DNA of 64,000 bases. It comes from JACVRW01 sp963812915 (GTDB taxonomy: Bacteria > Actinomycetota > Thermoleophilia > Solirubrobacterales > Thermoleophilaceae). Where the stretch lies: positions 1 through 64,000 of the forward strand of contig CAWEXB010000011.1 of assembly GCA_963812915.1 (NCBI GenBank). Direction: 5' to 3'. The position numbers were made by a program, and so were the translations under genes. Of this stretch, positions 41,951-50,310 are shown one piece after another; position 1 is the first letter of the stretch, and every line of letters begins with the position of its first letter. The notes beneath the pieces were generated by a model. It had not been told where the DNA came from, did not search any database, and worked only from the letters and a program-made list of their open reading frames with translations.

Positions 41951-43731
41951 CAGCTCAAGGCCGTGGGGGTGTGCATCACCTTCCTCACCCTGCCGTTCCC
42001 CGTGTACATGTGCACGCCGCACGGGAGGCACGGGTCGAAGCTGCGCACGGCCCGCATGATGTCCACGCCCTTGAACTTGTCCGGGCCGTTCTCCTCGAAG
42101 ATCGGCGTGTTCTGGACGGCGTCCTCATAGGGTCCCGCGGTGCCGAACTTGTCGCGCGAGCTCGCGTTCCACGGCGTCGGCGGATAGGGCTGATAGTTGG
42201 CCACCTTCCCGTCCTCGATGACCATGTGGTGCGAGAGCACCCCGCGCGCGGCCTCGTGGAAGCCGCAGCTCACCGCCTGCTCGGGCACCGTGAAGTCGCT
42301 CCACGATTTCGTGCGTCCCGCGCGCAGCTCCCCCATCGCCTTCTCCAGGCAGTGGAGCCCGATCAGCGCCGAATACGCCTGGTGGTAGGTGCGCGCCCGA
42401 TCGCGCTCGATGGCGTTTGACTTCTCGGGCACGTGCCACTCGAGCTCCATCTCGGGCATGTTGGCCGTCTTCGGCAGCACCATCTGGATCGAGTTGCCGG
42501 TGGCCTTCAGGTAGTCGCCGAGCTGCACGAGCCCCGCCTTCGCCGTCACCCACTGGCGCGCGAAGGGCCCGCCGCCAGTGTCACAGCACACGTGCGTGTC
42601 GGTGCGCTTGTCGTAGATGCGCGGCGACACCACCCAGCTGTACTTGTCCGCGTAATCGCGCGCCTGTGGCTTCGGCAACGTGGTCTTGTTCCACGGGTGG
42701 TCCTGCGAGACGTCGTTGCCCAGGGGGTCCCTCCTGACGTAGGTGCGCTCGTTCTCCCAGCCGTCGAAGTAGGAGGATCCGAGGAGGATGCGGATCATCA
42801 GGTTGATCTCGACAAGGTCGGTGGTAACGAGCTCGCCGTTGATCGCGACACCCGGCGTGACCATCCGCCGGCGGCCCCACTCCGACATGTTCCTGTAGTC
42901 GTAGTCGACGTAGTCGGGGTCGTCGAAGCAGCCCCAGCACACGAGGTTCGTGTCCCGGTAGCCGACCATGTCATACCTCGGCAGCTGCTCGAGGAAGAAG
43001 TTGTACAGGTCGTCGTGCATGTGCACGCTGCGCTTCGTGTAGTCGATGTAGCGCATCAGGCGCACGTAGTAGTCCGTGCACGTCTGGTGCGTGATGTGCG
43101 CACTGACCCCGCCCGGCATGATCGTCGACGGGTGCGTGTGCCTGCCCCCGAAGAGGCAGTACATCTCGCGCGTGTAGCGGGCCACGTTCAGCGTCTCCAG
43201 GTAGAAGTCGCCGGTGAACGGGTTGAGGGCCCGCATGATGTCCGCGATCGTCTGGTAGCCGTGGATGTCCGAGTGCGGCGCCGACGTGCTCTCGGCGGTC
43301 TTCAGCAGGCTCGGGTTCGTGTCCTTCACCATCTGCTCGCAGAAGTCCACGTTCGCCATGCAGTCGTTGAAGATCGCGTGGTCGAACATGAAGTCCGCCG
43401 ACTCGGCGATGTTGTACGCGTAGTCACCGAGCTTCGGCGGCTTCACGCTGTAAGCCATGTTCTGGTTAAGGCAGCTGCAGGTGCAGTGGTTGTCGCCGCA
43501 GATGCCGCAAATGCGGCTGGTGATGAAGTGTGCATCACGCGGGTCGATTCCCTTCATGAAAATGTCGAACCCGCGGAAGATCATCGACGTGCTGTAGCAC
43601 TTGAGCACCTGCTGGTTGGTGAAGTCGATCTCGGTGTGAATCCCGAGCGACCCGACGATGCGGGTGATCGGGTCCCACGACATCTCCTTGACGAGGACCT
43701 TCTGGTCTTGAGGTGTCTCGACTGTGGACAT
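41950..43731 (-). CDS. hhyL: [NiFe]-hydrogenase large subunit, group 1h
   Basis: A 593-residue catalytic subunit. The N-terminal Ni-ligand motif is TSRICGICGDNHCTCS and the C-terminal one FDPCLPCGVHMY. The peptide after CGVH (19 residues) is to be removed by the maturation protease. The sequence FDHAIFNDCMANVDFCEQMV and GGRHTHPSTIMPGGVSAHIT is typical of high-affinity, O2-tolerant actinobacterial hydrogenases that scavenge atmospheric H2. No frameshift in 1.8 kb. It follows hhyS by 12 bp. Confidence 0.95.
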   Translation of the reverse strand: MSTVETPQDQKVLVKEMSWDPITRIVGSLGIHTEIDFTNQQVLKCYSTSMIFRGFDIFMKGIDPRDAHFITSRICGICGDNHCTCSCLNQNMAYSVKPPKLGDYAYNIAESADFMFDHAIFNDCMANVDFCEQMVKDTNPSLLKTAESTSAPHSDIHGYQTIADIMRALNPFTGDFYLETLNVARYTREMYCLFGGRHTHPSTIMPGGVSAHITHQTCTDYYVRLMRYIDYTKRSVHMHDDLYNFFLEQLPRYDMVGYRDTNLVCWGCFDDPDYVDYDYRNMSEWGRRRMVTPGVAINGELVTTDLVEINLMIRILLGSSYFDGWENERTYVRRDPLGNDVSQDHPWNKTTLPKPQARDYADKYSWVVSPRIYDKRTDTHVCCDTGGGPFARQWVTAKAGLVQLGDYLKATGNSIQMVLPKTANMPEMELEWHVPEKSNAIERDRARTYHQAYSALIGLHCLEKAMGELRAGRTKSWSDFTVPEQAVSCGFHEAARGVLSHHMVIEDGKVANYQPYPPTPWNASSRDKFGTAGPYEDAVQNTPIFEENGPDKFKGVDIMRAVRSFDPCLPCGVHMYTGNGRVRKVMHTPTALS

Positions 43732-43743
43732 CGCTCCCCCTCC

Positions 43744-44808
43744 CTACCAGCGCGGCTGGTAGCCGGTCGTGATCTGCGGCCCGCGCCTGCGCCACTCGGG
43801 CTCCACGTCGTACTTCTTCTTCATGTTGCGGTGACGCAGGACCCTGACGAGCGGGCCGTAGGTGAACTTCGTGACGTTCGCCGCCACCCTGCCCCACTCG
43901 TCCTCCTCCATGAAGGGCATGTACTTGTCGGGGAAGCCGGGCATCGTGCACGCCATGCAGATGCCGCCCACGTTGGGACACCCGCCGATGCCGTTGACCC
44001 AACCGCGGACCGGCACGTTGCACTTGACCACGGGGCCCTTGCAGCCAAGCTTCACGAGGCAGCGCGGATCGTCGCCGTACTCGGTCGCGAAGGCGCCCTC
44101 CTCGGCGTAGCCCGCGCGGTTGCAGCTCTCGCGCACGGTGCGCCCGAACAGCCACGTCGGGCGCAGCTGATCGTCGAGCTCCGGGGCCGGCGCGAGCCCT
44201 CCCAGGTGCAGGACCAGGTAGAGCAGCGTCTCAGTGGTGTTGTCCGGCTGCGCCGGGCAGCCGGGGATGCAGACCACCGGCAGCCCTGCCTTCGACTTCC
44301 ACTTCCAGCCCAGATAGTCGGGGAGTCCCATTGCGCCGGTCGGGTTGTTCTTCATGGCCGGGATCCCGCCGTAGGTCGCGCAGGTGCCCACCGCGACCAC
44401 GGCCGCCGCCCTGGGCGCCAGGCGATCCACCCACTCGTTGGTGGTGATCGGCTGCCCGGTCTCGGGGTTGTCGCCCATCCCGGCCCAATGACCGTCGCCG
44501 TTGATCTGCTCGTTGGGGATCGAGCCCTCGACCACCAGCACGAACGGGTCGATCTCGCCCCGCTCGGCCTGATACCAGGCCTCCATGAACTCGCTGCCGT
44601 TCTCGAAGGCGAGCACCGGGTTGTGCACCACCACCCGCGGCATCCCGGGGATCACTCCCTGCACGATGTCCTCGAGGCTCGGGTTGGTCGCCGCCGTCAT
44701 CGCCACGGAGTCGCCGTCGCACCCGAGGCCCGTGGTCATCCATATGACGTGCGCGGTGACCGCCTCGGTCGCGTGTTGGTTGGGTACGAACTCGACCTCG
44801 GTCGCCAT
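43744..44808 (-). CDS. hhyS: [NiFe]-hydrogenase small subunit, group 1h
   Basis: A 354-residue Fe-S subunit without a Tat signal, as usual for group 1h. GGAGGAAAA precedes the ATG. The proximal cluster motif is GLGCDGDSVAM, with the Asp that replaces one Cys in this group. GTCATYGGIPAMKNNPTGAM, CIPGCPAQPDNTTE, KCNVPVRGWVNGIGGCPNVG and GGICMACTMPGFPDKYMPF hold the remaining cluster cysteines. At the distal site it reads TVRESCNRAGY, so the usual His of H-x2-C is Arg here; HhyS2 keeps the His. Confidence 0.95.
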   Translation of the reverse strand: MATEVEFVPNQHATEAVTAHVIWMTTGLGCDGDSVAMTAATNPSLEDIVQGVIPGMPRVVVHNPVLAFENGSEFMEAWYQAERGEIDPFVLVVEGSIPNEQINGDGHWAGMGDNPETGQPITTNEWVDRLAPRAAAVVAVGTCATYGGIPAMKNNPTGAMGLPDYLGWKWKSKAGLPVVCIPGCPAQPDNTTETLLYLVLHLGGLAPAPELDDQLRPTWLFGRTVRESCNRAGYAEEGAFATEYGDDPRCLVKLGCKGPVVKCNVPVRGWVNGIGGCPNVGGICMACTMPGFPDKYMPFMEEDEWGRVAANVTKFTYGPLVRVLRHRNMKKKYDVEPEWRRRGPQITTGYQPRW

Positions 44809-44821
44809 CGATTTTCCTCCT

Positions 44822-45904
44822 TCAACAGATCCGCGGCAACGGATCGCCGACCAGCTGATCCATCACGCGTTTGCCGCCGAACGCCGTCTCCACCAGGACC
44901 ATCGCCGGAGGCTCGGTCCTGACCTCGCCTATCTCCGCGGCCTGCTCGCACCCCGCGTCGCGCAGCGCCGCGAGCGCCGCCTCCGCCGCCTCGGGCGCGA
45001 CGAAGGCCACCAGCCTGCCCTCGTTCGCCACGTACATCGGATCGATGCCGAGCAGCTCCGCCGCGCCGGCCACTGCCGGGTCCACGGGCACGTCGCCCTC
45101 GCGCACGATCATGGCCACCTGCGACGCCCGCGCCAGCTCGTTTAGTACCGAACCCACGCCCCCGCGCGTCGCGTCGCGCACGCAGCGCAGCGAGTACCCG
45201 GCGGCGTCCAGCAGCGCGTCCACGGCGGGCCAGAGCGAGCAGGTGTCCGACTCGATCTCGGCCTCCAGCTCGAACTCGTCGCGCGCCAGCATGATGGCCA
45301 TCCCGTGATGGCCGATCGAACCCGAGACCAGCATCCGGTCGCCCGGCCGCAGCGCGGAGGGGGAGAGCTCGGCCCGCTCGTCACGTAGGCCGATGCCCGT
45401 GGTGCAGATGTACATGCCGTCGGCGTGCCCGCGCTCGACCACCTTGGTGTCGCCGGTCACAACCTCCACGCCCGCGGCGCTTGCCGCGTTCGCGATCGCC
45501 TCGACCTCGCCCCGAAGCAGCTCCGACTCGAGCCCCTCCTCGAGTATCAGCGACAGGCTGAGCGCGACTGGCCGGGCGCCGGCCACAGCGAGATCGTTGA
45601 CGGTCCCGTTCACCGCCAGCTCCCCGATCGAGCCCCCCGGGAAGCGAAGCGGCTTCACCACGAAGCTGTCGGTGGTCAGCGCCACCTGGGCGCCGCCGAG
45701 CGCCACCGTTGCCGCGTCGGCGAGCTCGCCGACGTCGAAGGCTGGCGCGAACAGTCCCTCGATCAGGCTCTGGGTGGCCTTGCCGCCGGCGCCATGCGAC
45801 ATCGTAATTCGCTGGTCGCGGAACTTCGGCCGCTTGGCCCGCGCCGTCTCGATGATGCCGAGGATGCGCTCCTCACGCCCGGTCACCGTTCCGCTCTTCG
45901 TCAC
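44822..45904 (-). CDS. hypE: HypE cyanide-ligand synthase
   Basis: A 360-residue PurM-like enzyme that dehydrates the HypF-made thiocarboxamide to thiocyanate for HypCD. It has ITMSHGAGGKATQSLIEGLF, LTTDSFVVKPLRFPGGSIGE, LAVNGTVNDLAVAGARPVAL, VVTGDTKVVERGHADGMYIC and RDATRGGVGSVLNELARASQ, and ends in PRIC, whose Cys carries the ligand. GTG start overlaps the hypD stop. hhyS follows 14 bp later. Confidence 0.95.
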   Translation of the reverse strand: MTKSGTVTGREERILGIIETARAKRPKFRDQRITMSHGAGGKATQSLIEGLFAPAFDVGELADAATVALGGAQVALTTDSFVVKPLRFPGGSIGELAVNGTVNDLAVAGARPVALSLSLILEEGLESELLRGEVEAIANAASAAGVEVVTGDTKVVERGHADGMYICTTGIGLRDERAELSPSALRPGDRMLVSGSIGHHGMAIMLARDEFELEAEIESDTCSLWPAVDALLDAAGYSLRCVRDATRGGVGSVLNELARASQVAMIVREGDVPVDPAVAGAAELLGIDPMYVANEGRLVAFVAPEAAEAALAALRDAGCEQAAEIGEVRTEPPAMVLVETAFGGKRVMDQLVGDPLPRIC

Positions 45905-47016
45905 ACGACCTCGCGCTCCCGGGCAAAGCGCCCGAAGTTGTAGTAGGCGGCGCAGGCTCCCTCCGGCGAGACCATGCAGGTCCCGATCGGGCGCTCCGGC
46001 GTGCAGGCGGTCCCGAAGACCTTGCACTCCCAGGGCTTGATCACGCCCTTCAGCACCTCGCCGCACTGGCAGGCCTTGGGATCCGCCACCCGCACGCCAG
46101 GGACCTCCCAGCGCAGCTCTGCGTCGAAGTCCGCATAGGCGTCCGAGAGCTTGAGCGCCGACTGCGAGATGAAGCCGAGCCCGCGCCACTCGAAGTGCGG
46201 GCGCAGCTCGAACACCTCCGCCATCACCTCGAGCGCGCGCCGGTTGCCCTCGTAGGGGACCACCCGCCGGTACTGGTTTTCGACCTCGCAGCGGCCATCG
46301 GCCAGCTGCCGGAGGATCATCTGGATCGCCTGCAGGATGTCGAGCGGCTCGAATCCGGCGACCACGATCGGCTTGCCGTAGTCCGCCGGGATGAACTCGA
46401 ACGGCCGCGCGCCGACCACCGTGGATACGTGACCTGGGCCTACGAACCCGTCGAGGCGGAGGTCGGGCGAGTCGAGCAGCGCGCGCAGCGGCGGCACGAT
46501 CGTCACGTGGTTGCACATGCAGAAGAAGTTCTCCACGCCCTCGGCCTTCGCGCGCTTCAGCGTCAGCGCCGTCGAGGGCGCCGTCGTCTCGAAGCCGATC
46601 GCGAAGAAGATGACGTCGCGGTCGGGGTTCTTCTGCGCAACGCGGAGTGCGTCGAGCGGCGAGTAGACCATCCGCACGTCGGCGCCCTGTGCCTTCGCGT
46701 CCAAGAGGCTGCCGTCCGAGCCCGGGATCCGCATCATGTCGCCGAAACAGGTGAAGATCACGCCATCCCGATGGGCCAGGGCGATCCCGTCGTCCACCCG
46801 TCCCATGGGGATCACGCATACCGGGCAGCCGGGGCCGTGGACCAGCTCGACGTTCTCGGGCAGCAGGTCGTCGACGCCGTACTTGTAGATCGAGTGGGTG
46901 TGGCCGCCGCAGACCTCCATGACCTTGTAGTGGCGGCCCGGCTCGACCACCGAGAGGATCTCGCGCGCGAGCGCGCCCGCGAGCTCGGCGTCGCGGAACT
47001 CGTCGACGAACCTCAC
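45901..47016 (-). CDS. hypD: HypD iron-scaffold protein
   Basis: A 371-residue protein on which the Fe(CN)2CO unit is built with HypC. It has VMEVCGGHTHSIYKYGV, HGPGCPVCVIPMGRVDDGIA, TCFGDMMRIPGSDGSL, FFAIGFETTAPSTAL and FVGPGHVSTVVGARPFEFIP. The C-terminal 4Fe-4S ligands (PKACQCGEVLKG...WECKVFGTACTPE...GTCMVSPEGAC) complete it. GTG start at 47016 overlaps the HupF-like gene's stop. Confidence 0.95.
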   Translation of the reverse strand: MRFVDEFRDAELAGALAREILSVVEPGRHYKVMEVCGGHTHSIYKYGVDDLLPENVELVHGPGCPVCVIPMGRVDDGIALAHRDGVIFTCFGDMMRIPGSDGSLLDAKAQGADVRMVYSPLDALRVAQKNPDRDVIFFAIGFETTAPSTALTLKRAKAEGVENFFCMCNHVTIVPPLRALLDSPDLRLDGFVGPGHVSTVVGARPFEFIPADYGKPIVVAGFEPLDILQAIQMILRQLADGRCEVENQYRRVVPYEGNRRALEVMAEVFELRPHFEWRGLGFISQSALKLSDAYADFDAELRWEVPGVRVADPKACQCGEVLKGVIKPWECKVFGTACTPERPIGTCMVSPEGACAAYYNFGRFAREREVV

Positions 47017-47246
47017 GCCGGCACCCCCGCGCGCGCGATGGCCACCCGCGCGTGCACGAGCAGCCGCTCCCCGACCACCGCCGGCTCGACGAGCAGGACG
47101 TCTACCTCGGCCGCTTGGCCGGCGTCGTCCACGCACACCGCGAGCCCGCGGGAGGCGTCGACGGCGGCGACGCGCATCTCGAGGGCCTGGTCGCCGCAGG
47201 TGATGCACCCGTGGCCGGAGTCGCAGTGCTCGTGGTCGCCGGTCAT
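47013..47246 (-). CDS. HypC/HupF-like small chaperone with extra cysteines
   Basis: 77 residues: HEHCDSGHGCITCGDQALEM, RVAAVDASRGLAVCVDDAGQ and VDVLLVEPAVVGERLLVHAR. The fold is a HypC-type barrel, but the N-terminus bears a CxxxxxxCxxC metal motif instead of the MC of true HypC. Such 'hydrogenase assembly protein HupF' genes accompany HypC in actinobacterial loci. Overlaps both neighbours by 4 bases. Confidence 0.8.
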   Translation of the reverse strand: MTGDHEHCDSGHGCITCGDQALEMRVAAVDASRGLAVCVDDAGQAAEVDVLLVEPAVVGERLLVHARVAIARAGVPA

Positions 47247-47521
47247 CCGGCCACGCTCCCCTTGAGCTCCTCGAGCGCCGCGTCGAAGTCCGCGCCCATG
47301 CCCCGCAGCAAGCGGAGCGTCGCGTGCGCCTCCTCCTCGTCGACCTTCGAGAGCGCGAACCCGACGTGGATGAGCACCCAGTCGCCCGGCCGGGCGCCGC
47401 CGTTCTCCCCGTCGAGCAGACCGACGTTCACGTTGCGGCGAACGCCGGCGATGTCGACCTTCGCGAGCCGATGCTCGTCGTCGACGAACTCGATGACCTG
47501 GCCCGGAATTGCCAAGCACAT
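47243..47521 (-). CDS. hypC: HypC chaperone, first gene of the hydrogenase operon
   Basis: 92 residues starting MCLAIPGQVIEFVDDEHRLA; Cys2 binds the Fe(CN)2CO unit and shuttles it to the large subunit. VLIHVGFALSKVDEEEAHAT is the usual C-terminal helix. GGAGGAG lies 12 bases before ATG 47521, so the ATG 17 codons upstream is rejected. The next upstream gene is divergent, so the operon promoter must be in 47522-47685. Confidence 0.92.
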   Translation of the reverse strand: MCLAIPGQVIEFVDDEHRLAKVDIAGVRRNVNVGLLDGENGGARPGDWVLIHVGFALSKVDEEEAHATLRLLRGMGADFDAALEELKGSVAG

Positions 47522-47608
47522 TGGTGCCGATCTCCTCCTGTCCACGGCCGGGCGGCTCTCGGGTTCTAACACCCGTCCGACGGCGCGTGAAAGGGCACGT
47601 AATCCGGG

Positions 47609-47627
47609 TTACCTCGACCGTTGGTAA
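47609..47627. promoter_or_regulatory. Candidate operator between hypC and the Crp-like gene
   Basis: TTACC-N9-GGTAA forms an inverted repeat (47609-47613 and 47623-47627), and a third TTACC lies at 47634-47638. It is centred in the 160-bp divergent promoter region, where a Crp/Fnr-type dimer could control both directions. Spacing differs from classical TGTGA-N6-TCACA, so this is a suggestion only. Confidence 0.35.
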
Positions 47628-47685
47628 GCCTCATTACCGCGAGCCGTCGCCGCCTTGCGACGTTAAGGTGCACCCGGCGTCCGTA

Positions 47686-48519
47686 ATGCACTCGTTCGAG
47701 GGAGAGCTGGCTCCGCAGCGCGCTTCGGTCTGGCCCGCACCGACCGAAATCGGCGCGCGCGAGCAACGGGCGCCGGGCTCGTTCTGCTACCTGCTGGACG
47801 CGGACACCGACCTCGCCGAGGAGTTCGATCCACGGATGCGCATGGTCGTGCGGCAGATTGCCACGGTCCCGGTGGTCGACGTGCCGGCGGGCGAGTGCCA
47901 GCTGTGGAGCCGGTTCGCCAGTGCCGCCGCCGGCCCCGGCCTGCTCGTCCTCGACGGCGTGATCGCCGTCGACGTTCACGTCGGAGACCGCACCGCGACC
48001 GAGCTGGTCGGCGCCGGCGATCTCCTTCAGCCCTGGGGCGACTGCGAGGACGATCTCATCGACTGCGAGGCGTCATGGCGCGTGCTCCTCCCCGCACGCC
48101 TCGCCGTGCTCGACGCCGCTTTTGCCGAGCGCGTCCGGCCATGGCCCCAGATCACCTACGCACTGTTGCGTCGCAGCGGGAGGCGCGCGCGTGATGTCAG
48201 CGTGCAGCGGGCGATCACATCCCACCCGCGGCTCGAGGTGCGCCTGGCGCTCATGCTCTGGCACCTCGCGGAGCGCTGGGGTCGCGTCGAGCCGGGGGGC
48301 ATCCGCCTGTCGCTGCCGCTGACGCACCGGCTGCTCGGCCAGCTCGTCGGCGCGGAGCGTCCATCGGTCTCGCACGCCCTGGCGCGCCTCGCCGACGGCG
48401 GGCTGGTCGCCGGCGGCGGGGCCGACTGGCACCTGCGTGGAAAGAGCCAGAAGGACTTCGCTTGGCTCGTGGACCACCACCTGGAGCGCGGGCCGGCGGC
48501 ACTCCGAACGGGCACATGA
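47686..48519 (+). CDS. Crp/Fnr-type transcriptional regulator divergent from the hydrogenase operon
   Basis: About 277 residues from ATG 47686. The N-terminal sensor domain (FCYLLDADTDLAEEFDPRMR, VVDVPAGECQLWSRFASAAA, LLVLDGVIAVDVHVGDRTAT, ELVGAGDLLQPWGDCEDDLI) is Crp-like but divergent, with few of the cAMP-binding residues. The dimer helix and winged HTH follow (RLEVRLALMLWHLAERWGRV, SLPLTHRLLGQLVGAERPSV, SHALARLADGGLVAGGG). Its stop overlaps the start of a second hydrogenase small subunit (ATGA), so the two are made together. Likely controller of H2 uptake; signal unknown. Confidence 0.8.
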   Translation: MHSFEGELAPQRASVWPAPTEIGAREQRAPGSFCYLLDADTDLAEEFDPRMRMVVRQIATVPVVDVPAGECQLWSRFASAAAGPGLLVLDGVIAVDVHVGDRTATELVGAGDLLQPWGDCEDDLIDCEASWRVLLPARLAVLDAAFAERVRPWPQITYALLRRSGRRARDVSVQRAITSHPRLEVRLALMLWHLAERWGRVEPGGIRLSLPLTHRLLGQLVGAERPSVSHALARLADGGLVAGGGADWHLRGKSQKDFAWLVDHHLERGPAALRTGT

Positions 48520-49580
48520 GAGTTCATCCCGAGTTCAGCCCTCGGCAGGCCCAGACCGAACGGATGCCTGTCAACGTCATCTGGATGACCAGCGGCCTCG
48601 GCTGCGACGGCGACACGATCGCCATGACGGCAGCGACGAGCCCGCGACTGGAGGAGCTGCTCCGGGGTGCGGTCCCGGGCATGCCACCGGTCGTCCTCTA
48701 CAACCCGCTGCTCGCATACGAGACGGGCGAGGACTTCATCCAGCACTGGTACGCCGCCGAGGCCGGCAAGCTCGACCCGTTCATGCTCGTCCTCGAAGGT
48801 TCGGTCCCGAACGAGCGGATCAACCGGGAGGGGCACTGGGCGGGCTTCGGCGTGGATCCCGACACGGGACAGCCGATTACGACCTGCTCCTGGATCGACC
48901 GGCTCGCTCCGCGCGCGGCCGTCGTGATGGCGGTGGGGACCTGTGCCACCTACGGCGGCATCCCGGCGATGAAGAACAACCCGACGGGCGCGATGGGCCT
49001 GCGCGACTACCTTGGCTGGGACTTCACCTCGCGCCTCGGCTTCCCGATCGTGAACCTGCCCGGCTGTCCCGTGCAGCCGGACAACATCACGGAGACCCTG
49101 ATGTACCTGGCGCTCCAGCTCGCCGGCATGACGCCGGAGATCGACCTGGACGACCAGGGCCGGCCGCGCTGGCTGTTCGAGCGGACGGTCCACGAGGGCT
49201 GCGACCGGGCCGGACTGGCCGAGCAGGGCGAATTCGCCGACCGGCCTGGCGACAGCCAGGGATGCCTCGTCAAGATCGGCTGCAGGGGACCGGTCGTGAA
49301 GTGCAACGTGCCGGTGCGCGGCTGGGTGAACGGCCTCGGAGGCTGCCCTAACGTCGGCGGCATCTGCATGGCCTGCACCAGCCCGGGGTTCCCCGACAAG
49401 TTCATGCCGTTCATGGAAGCCGACCGGCTCGGGAAGCTCTCCGCCCGCACGAGCCGGTTCACCTACGCGCCGGTGATCAAGTACTTCCGCGACCGCAGCA
49501 TGCGGACCAGATACGAGGTGGAACCGGAGTGGCGACGCCCCACGGACCAGCTCGAGACCGGCTATCAGGGGCGTTGGTGA
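48516..49580 (+). CDS. Second [NiFe]-hydrogenase small subunit (HhyS2), coupled to the Crp-like gene
   Basis: 354 residues, the same length as HhyS and alignable end to end. It has NVIWMTSGLGCDGDTIAMTA (proximal site with Asp), GTCATYGGIPAMKNNPTGAM, LPGCPVQPDNITETLMYLAL, TVHEGCDRAGLAEQGEFA (distal H-x2-C intact), KCNVPVRGWVNGLGGCPNVG and GICMACTSPGFPDKFMPFME. All cluster residues are present and there is no Tat signal. There is no second large subunit nearby. It could pair with HhyL as an alternative subunit, or act as an electron-relay or redox sensor for the regulator. Confidence 0.9.
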   Translation: MRVHPEFSPRQAQTERMPVNVIWMTSGLGCDGDTIAMTAATSPRLEELLRGAVPGMPPVVLYNPLLAYETGEDFIQHWYAAEAGKLDPFMLVLEGSVPNERINREGHWAGFGVDPDTGQPITTCSWIDRLAPRAAVVMAVGTCATYGGIPAMKNNPTGAMGLRDYLGWDFTSRLGFPIVNLPGCPVQPDNITETLMYLALQLAGMTPEIDLDDQGRPRWLFERTVHEGCDRAGLAEQGEFADRPGDSQGCLVKIGCRGPVVKCNVPVRGWVNGLGGCPNVGGICMACTSPGFPDKFMPFMEADRLGKLSARTSRFTYAPVIKYFRDRSMRTRYEVEPEWRRPTDQLETGYQGRW

Positions 49581-49608
49581 GCGCGCGCTCTCATGCGCCG
49601 ACCGGCTG

Positions 49609-50013
49609 ATGTCGTACGCGGCGTCCGACGCCAGGCGGCAACTCCTCGACACGCTCGCCGAGGCGGCGGACGAGCTCGGGTTTGCGCTCGCGTCCCTGGC
49701 GGAGGCCTACGACAACCTGGACGCCCACAATGCGGACAAGCTGGAGGAGGAGCTCTTCCGCCCGGTTCAGGCCGCCTACGGTCGCGCGCAGCTCGCCCAC
49801 TCCGAGTTCGCCGACCGCCACGGACTACCGGGTCGCACCTTCGAGCAACAACCCGCGGGCGTCTCTCCGTCGGGCGCGCCGGGCTTCATCCAGCGAGCGG
49901 TCGAGGCGATCGGCGAGGCGGACCGCGCCCTCACGGCCCTCCAGGACTCGATGCTGCCGGTCGAGGTCGGCGACGCGGCCCTGCGGTCGGGGCTCGAGGC
50001 GGTGCGAGGCCGT
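49609..50013 (+). CDS. Duplicate of the 19454 gene, C-terminus replaced
   Basis: The first 134 or so residues match the 19454 protein closely: QLLDTLAEAADELGFALASL, LEEELFRPVQAAYGRAQLAH, GLPGRTFEQQPAGVSP and GEADRALTALQDSMLPVEVG. The likeness ends after GLEAVR (about 50006). The last helix of the other copy is replaced by an unrelated Arg-rich frame that runs on to 50496. The end given here is the end of similarity, not a stop. It is probably a truncated paralogue. Starts 28 bp after hhyS2. Confidence 0.55.
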
Positions 50014-50310
50014 ATAGGACGACGGCGTCGAGCGCCTCGGCCGTCGCTCGTGACATCGAGCCGGACCCACCCTCATCTCGACCGCCCGATCCCGGGCGTC
50101 GCGCTCGCCCTCGATCTCCGTCCACTCTCCCACCCCGGCTCCAGAAGCCGCTCGACTCGAGCAACCCGGGGCCCCAGTACACGCGGCGTCCGAAATCCCC
50201 GTGGTCGTGGGCCTCGCCCGCGGCATCCAAGGCCTCACACAGCTGCTCACCGGGGCCTTGTCTACATGCGCAGAGTGATCGCTTGCCAGGGCGCCAGCGT
50301 CGACGCCCGG
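50014..50310. other. Stretch without a supported gene
   Basis: The plus-strand frame stays open from the truncated duplicate but has no family-like sequence; the minus strand shows only short frames. This is the sequence that replaced the 3' end of the duplicate. Confidence 0.35.

Noticed and set aside
42433..44922. Long open frame on the plus strand opposite hhyL and hhyS
   Set aside because: It is the antisense shadow of two highly conserved genes; its translation is Val/Arg/His-rich with no domain, a common effect of high-GC codon bias.
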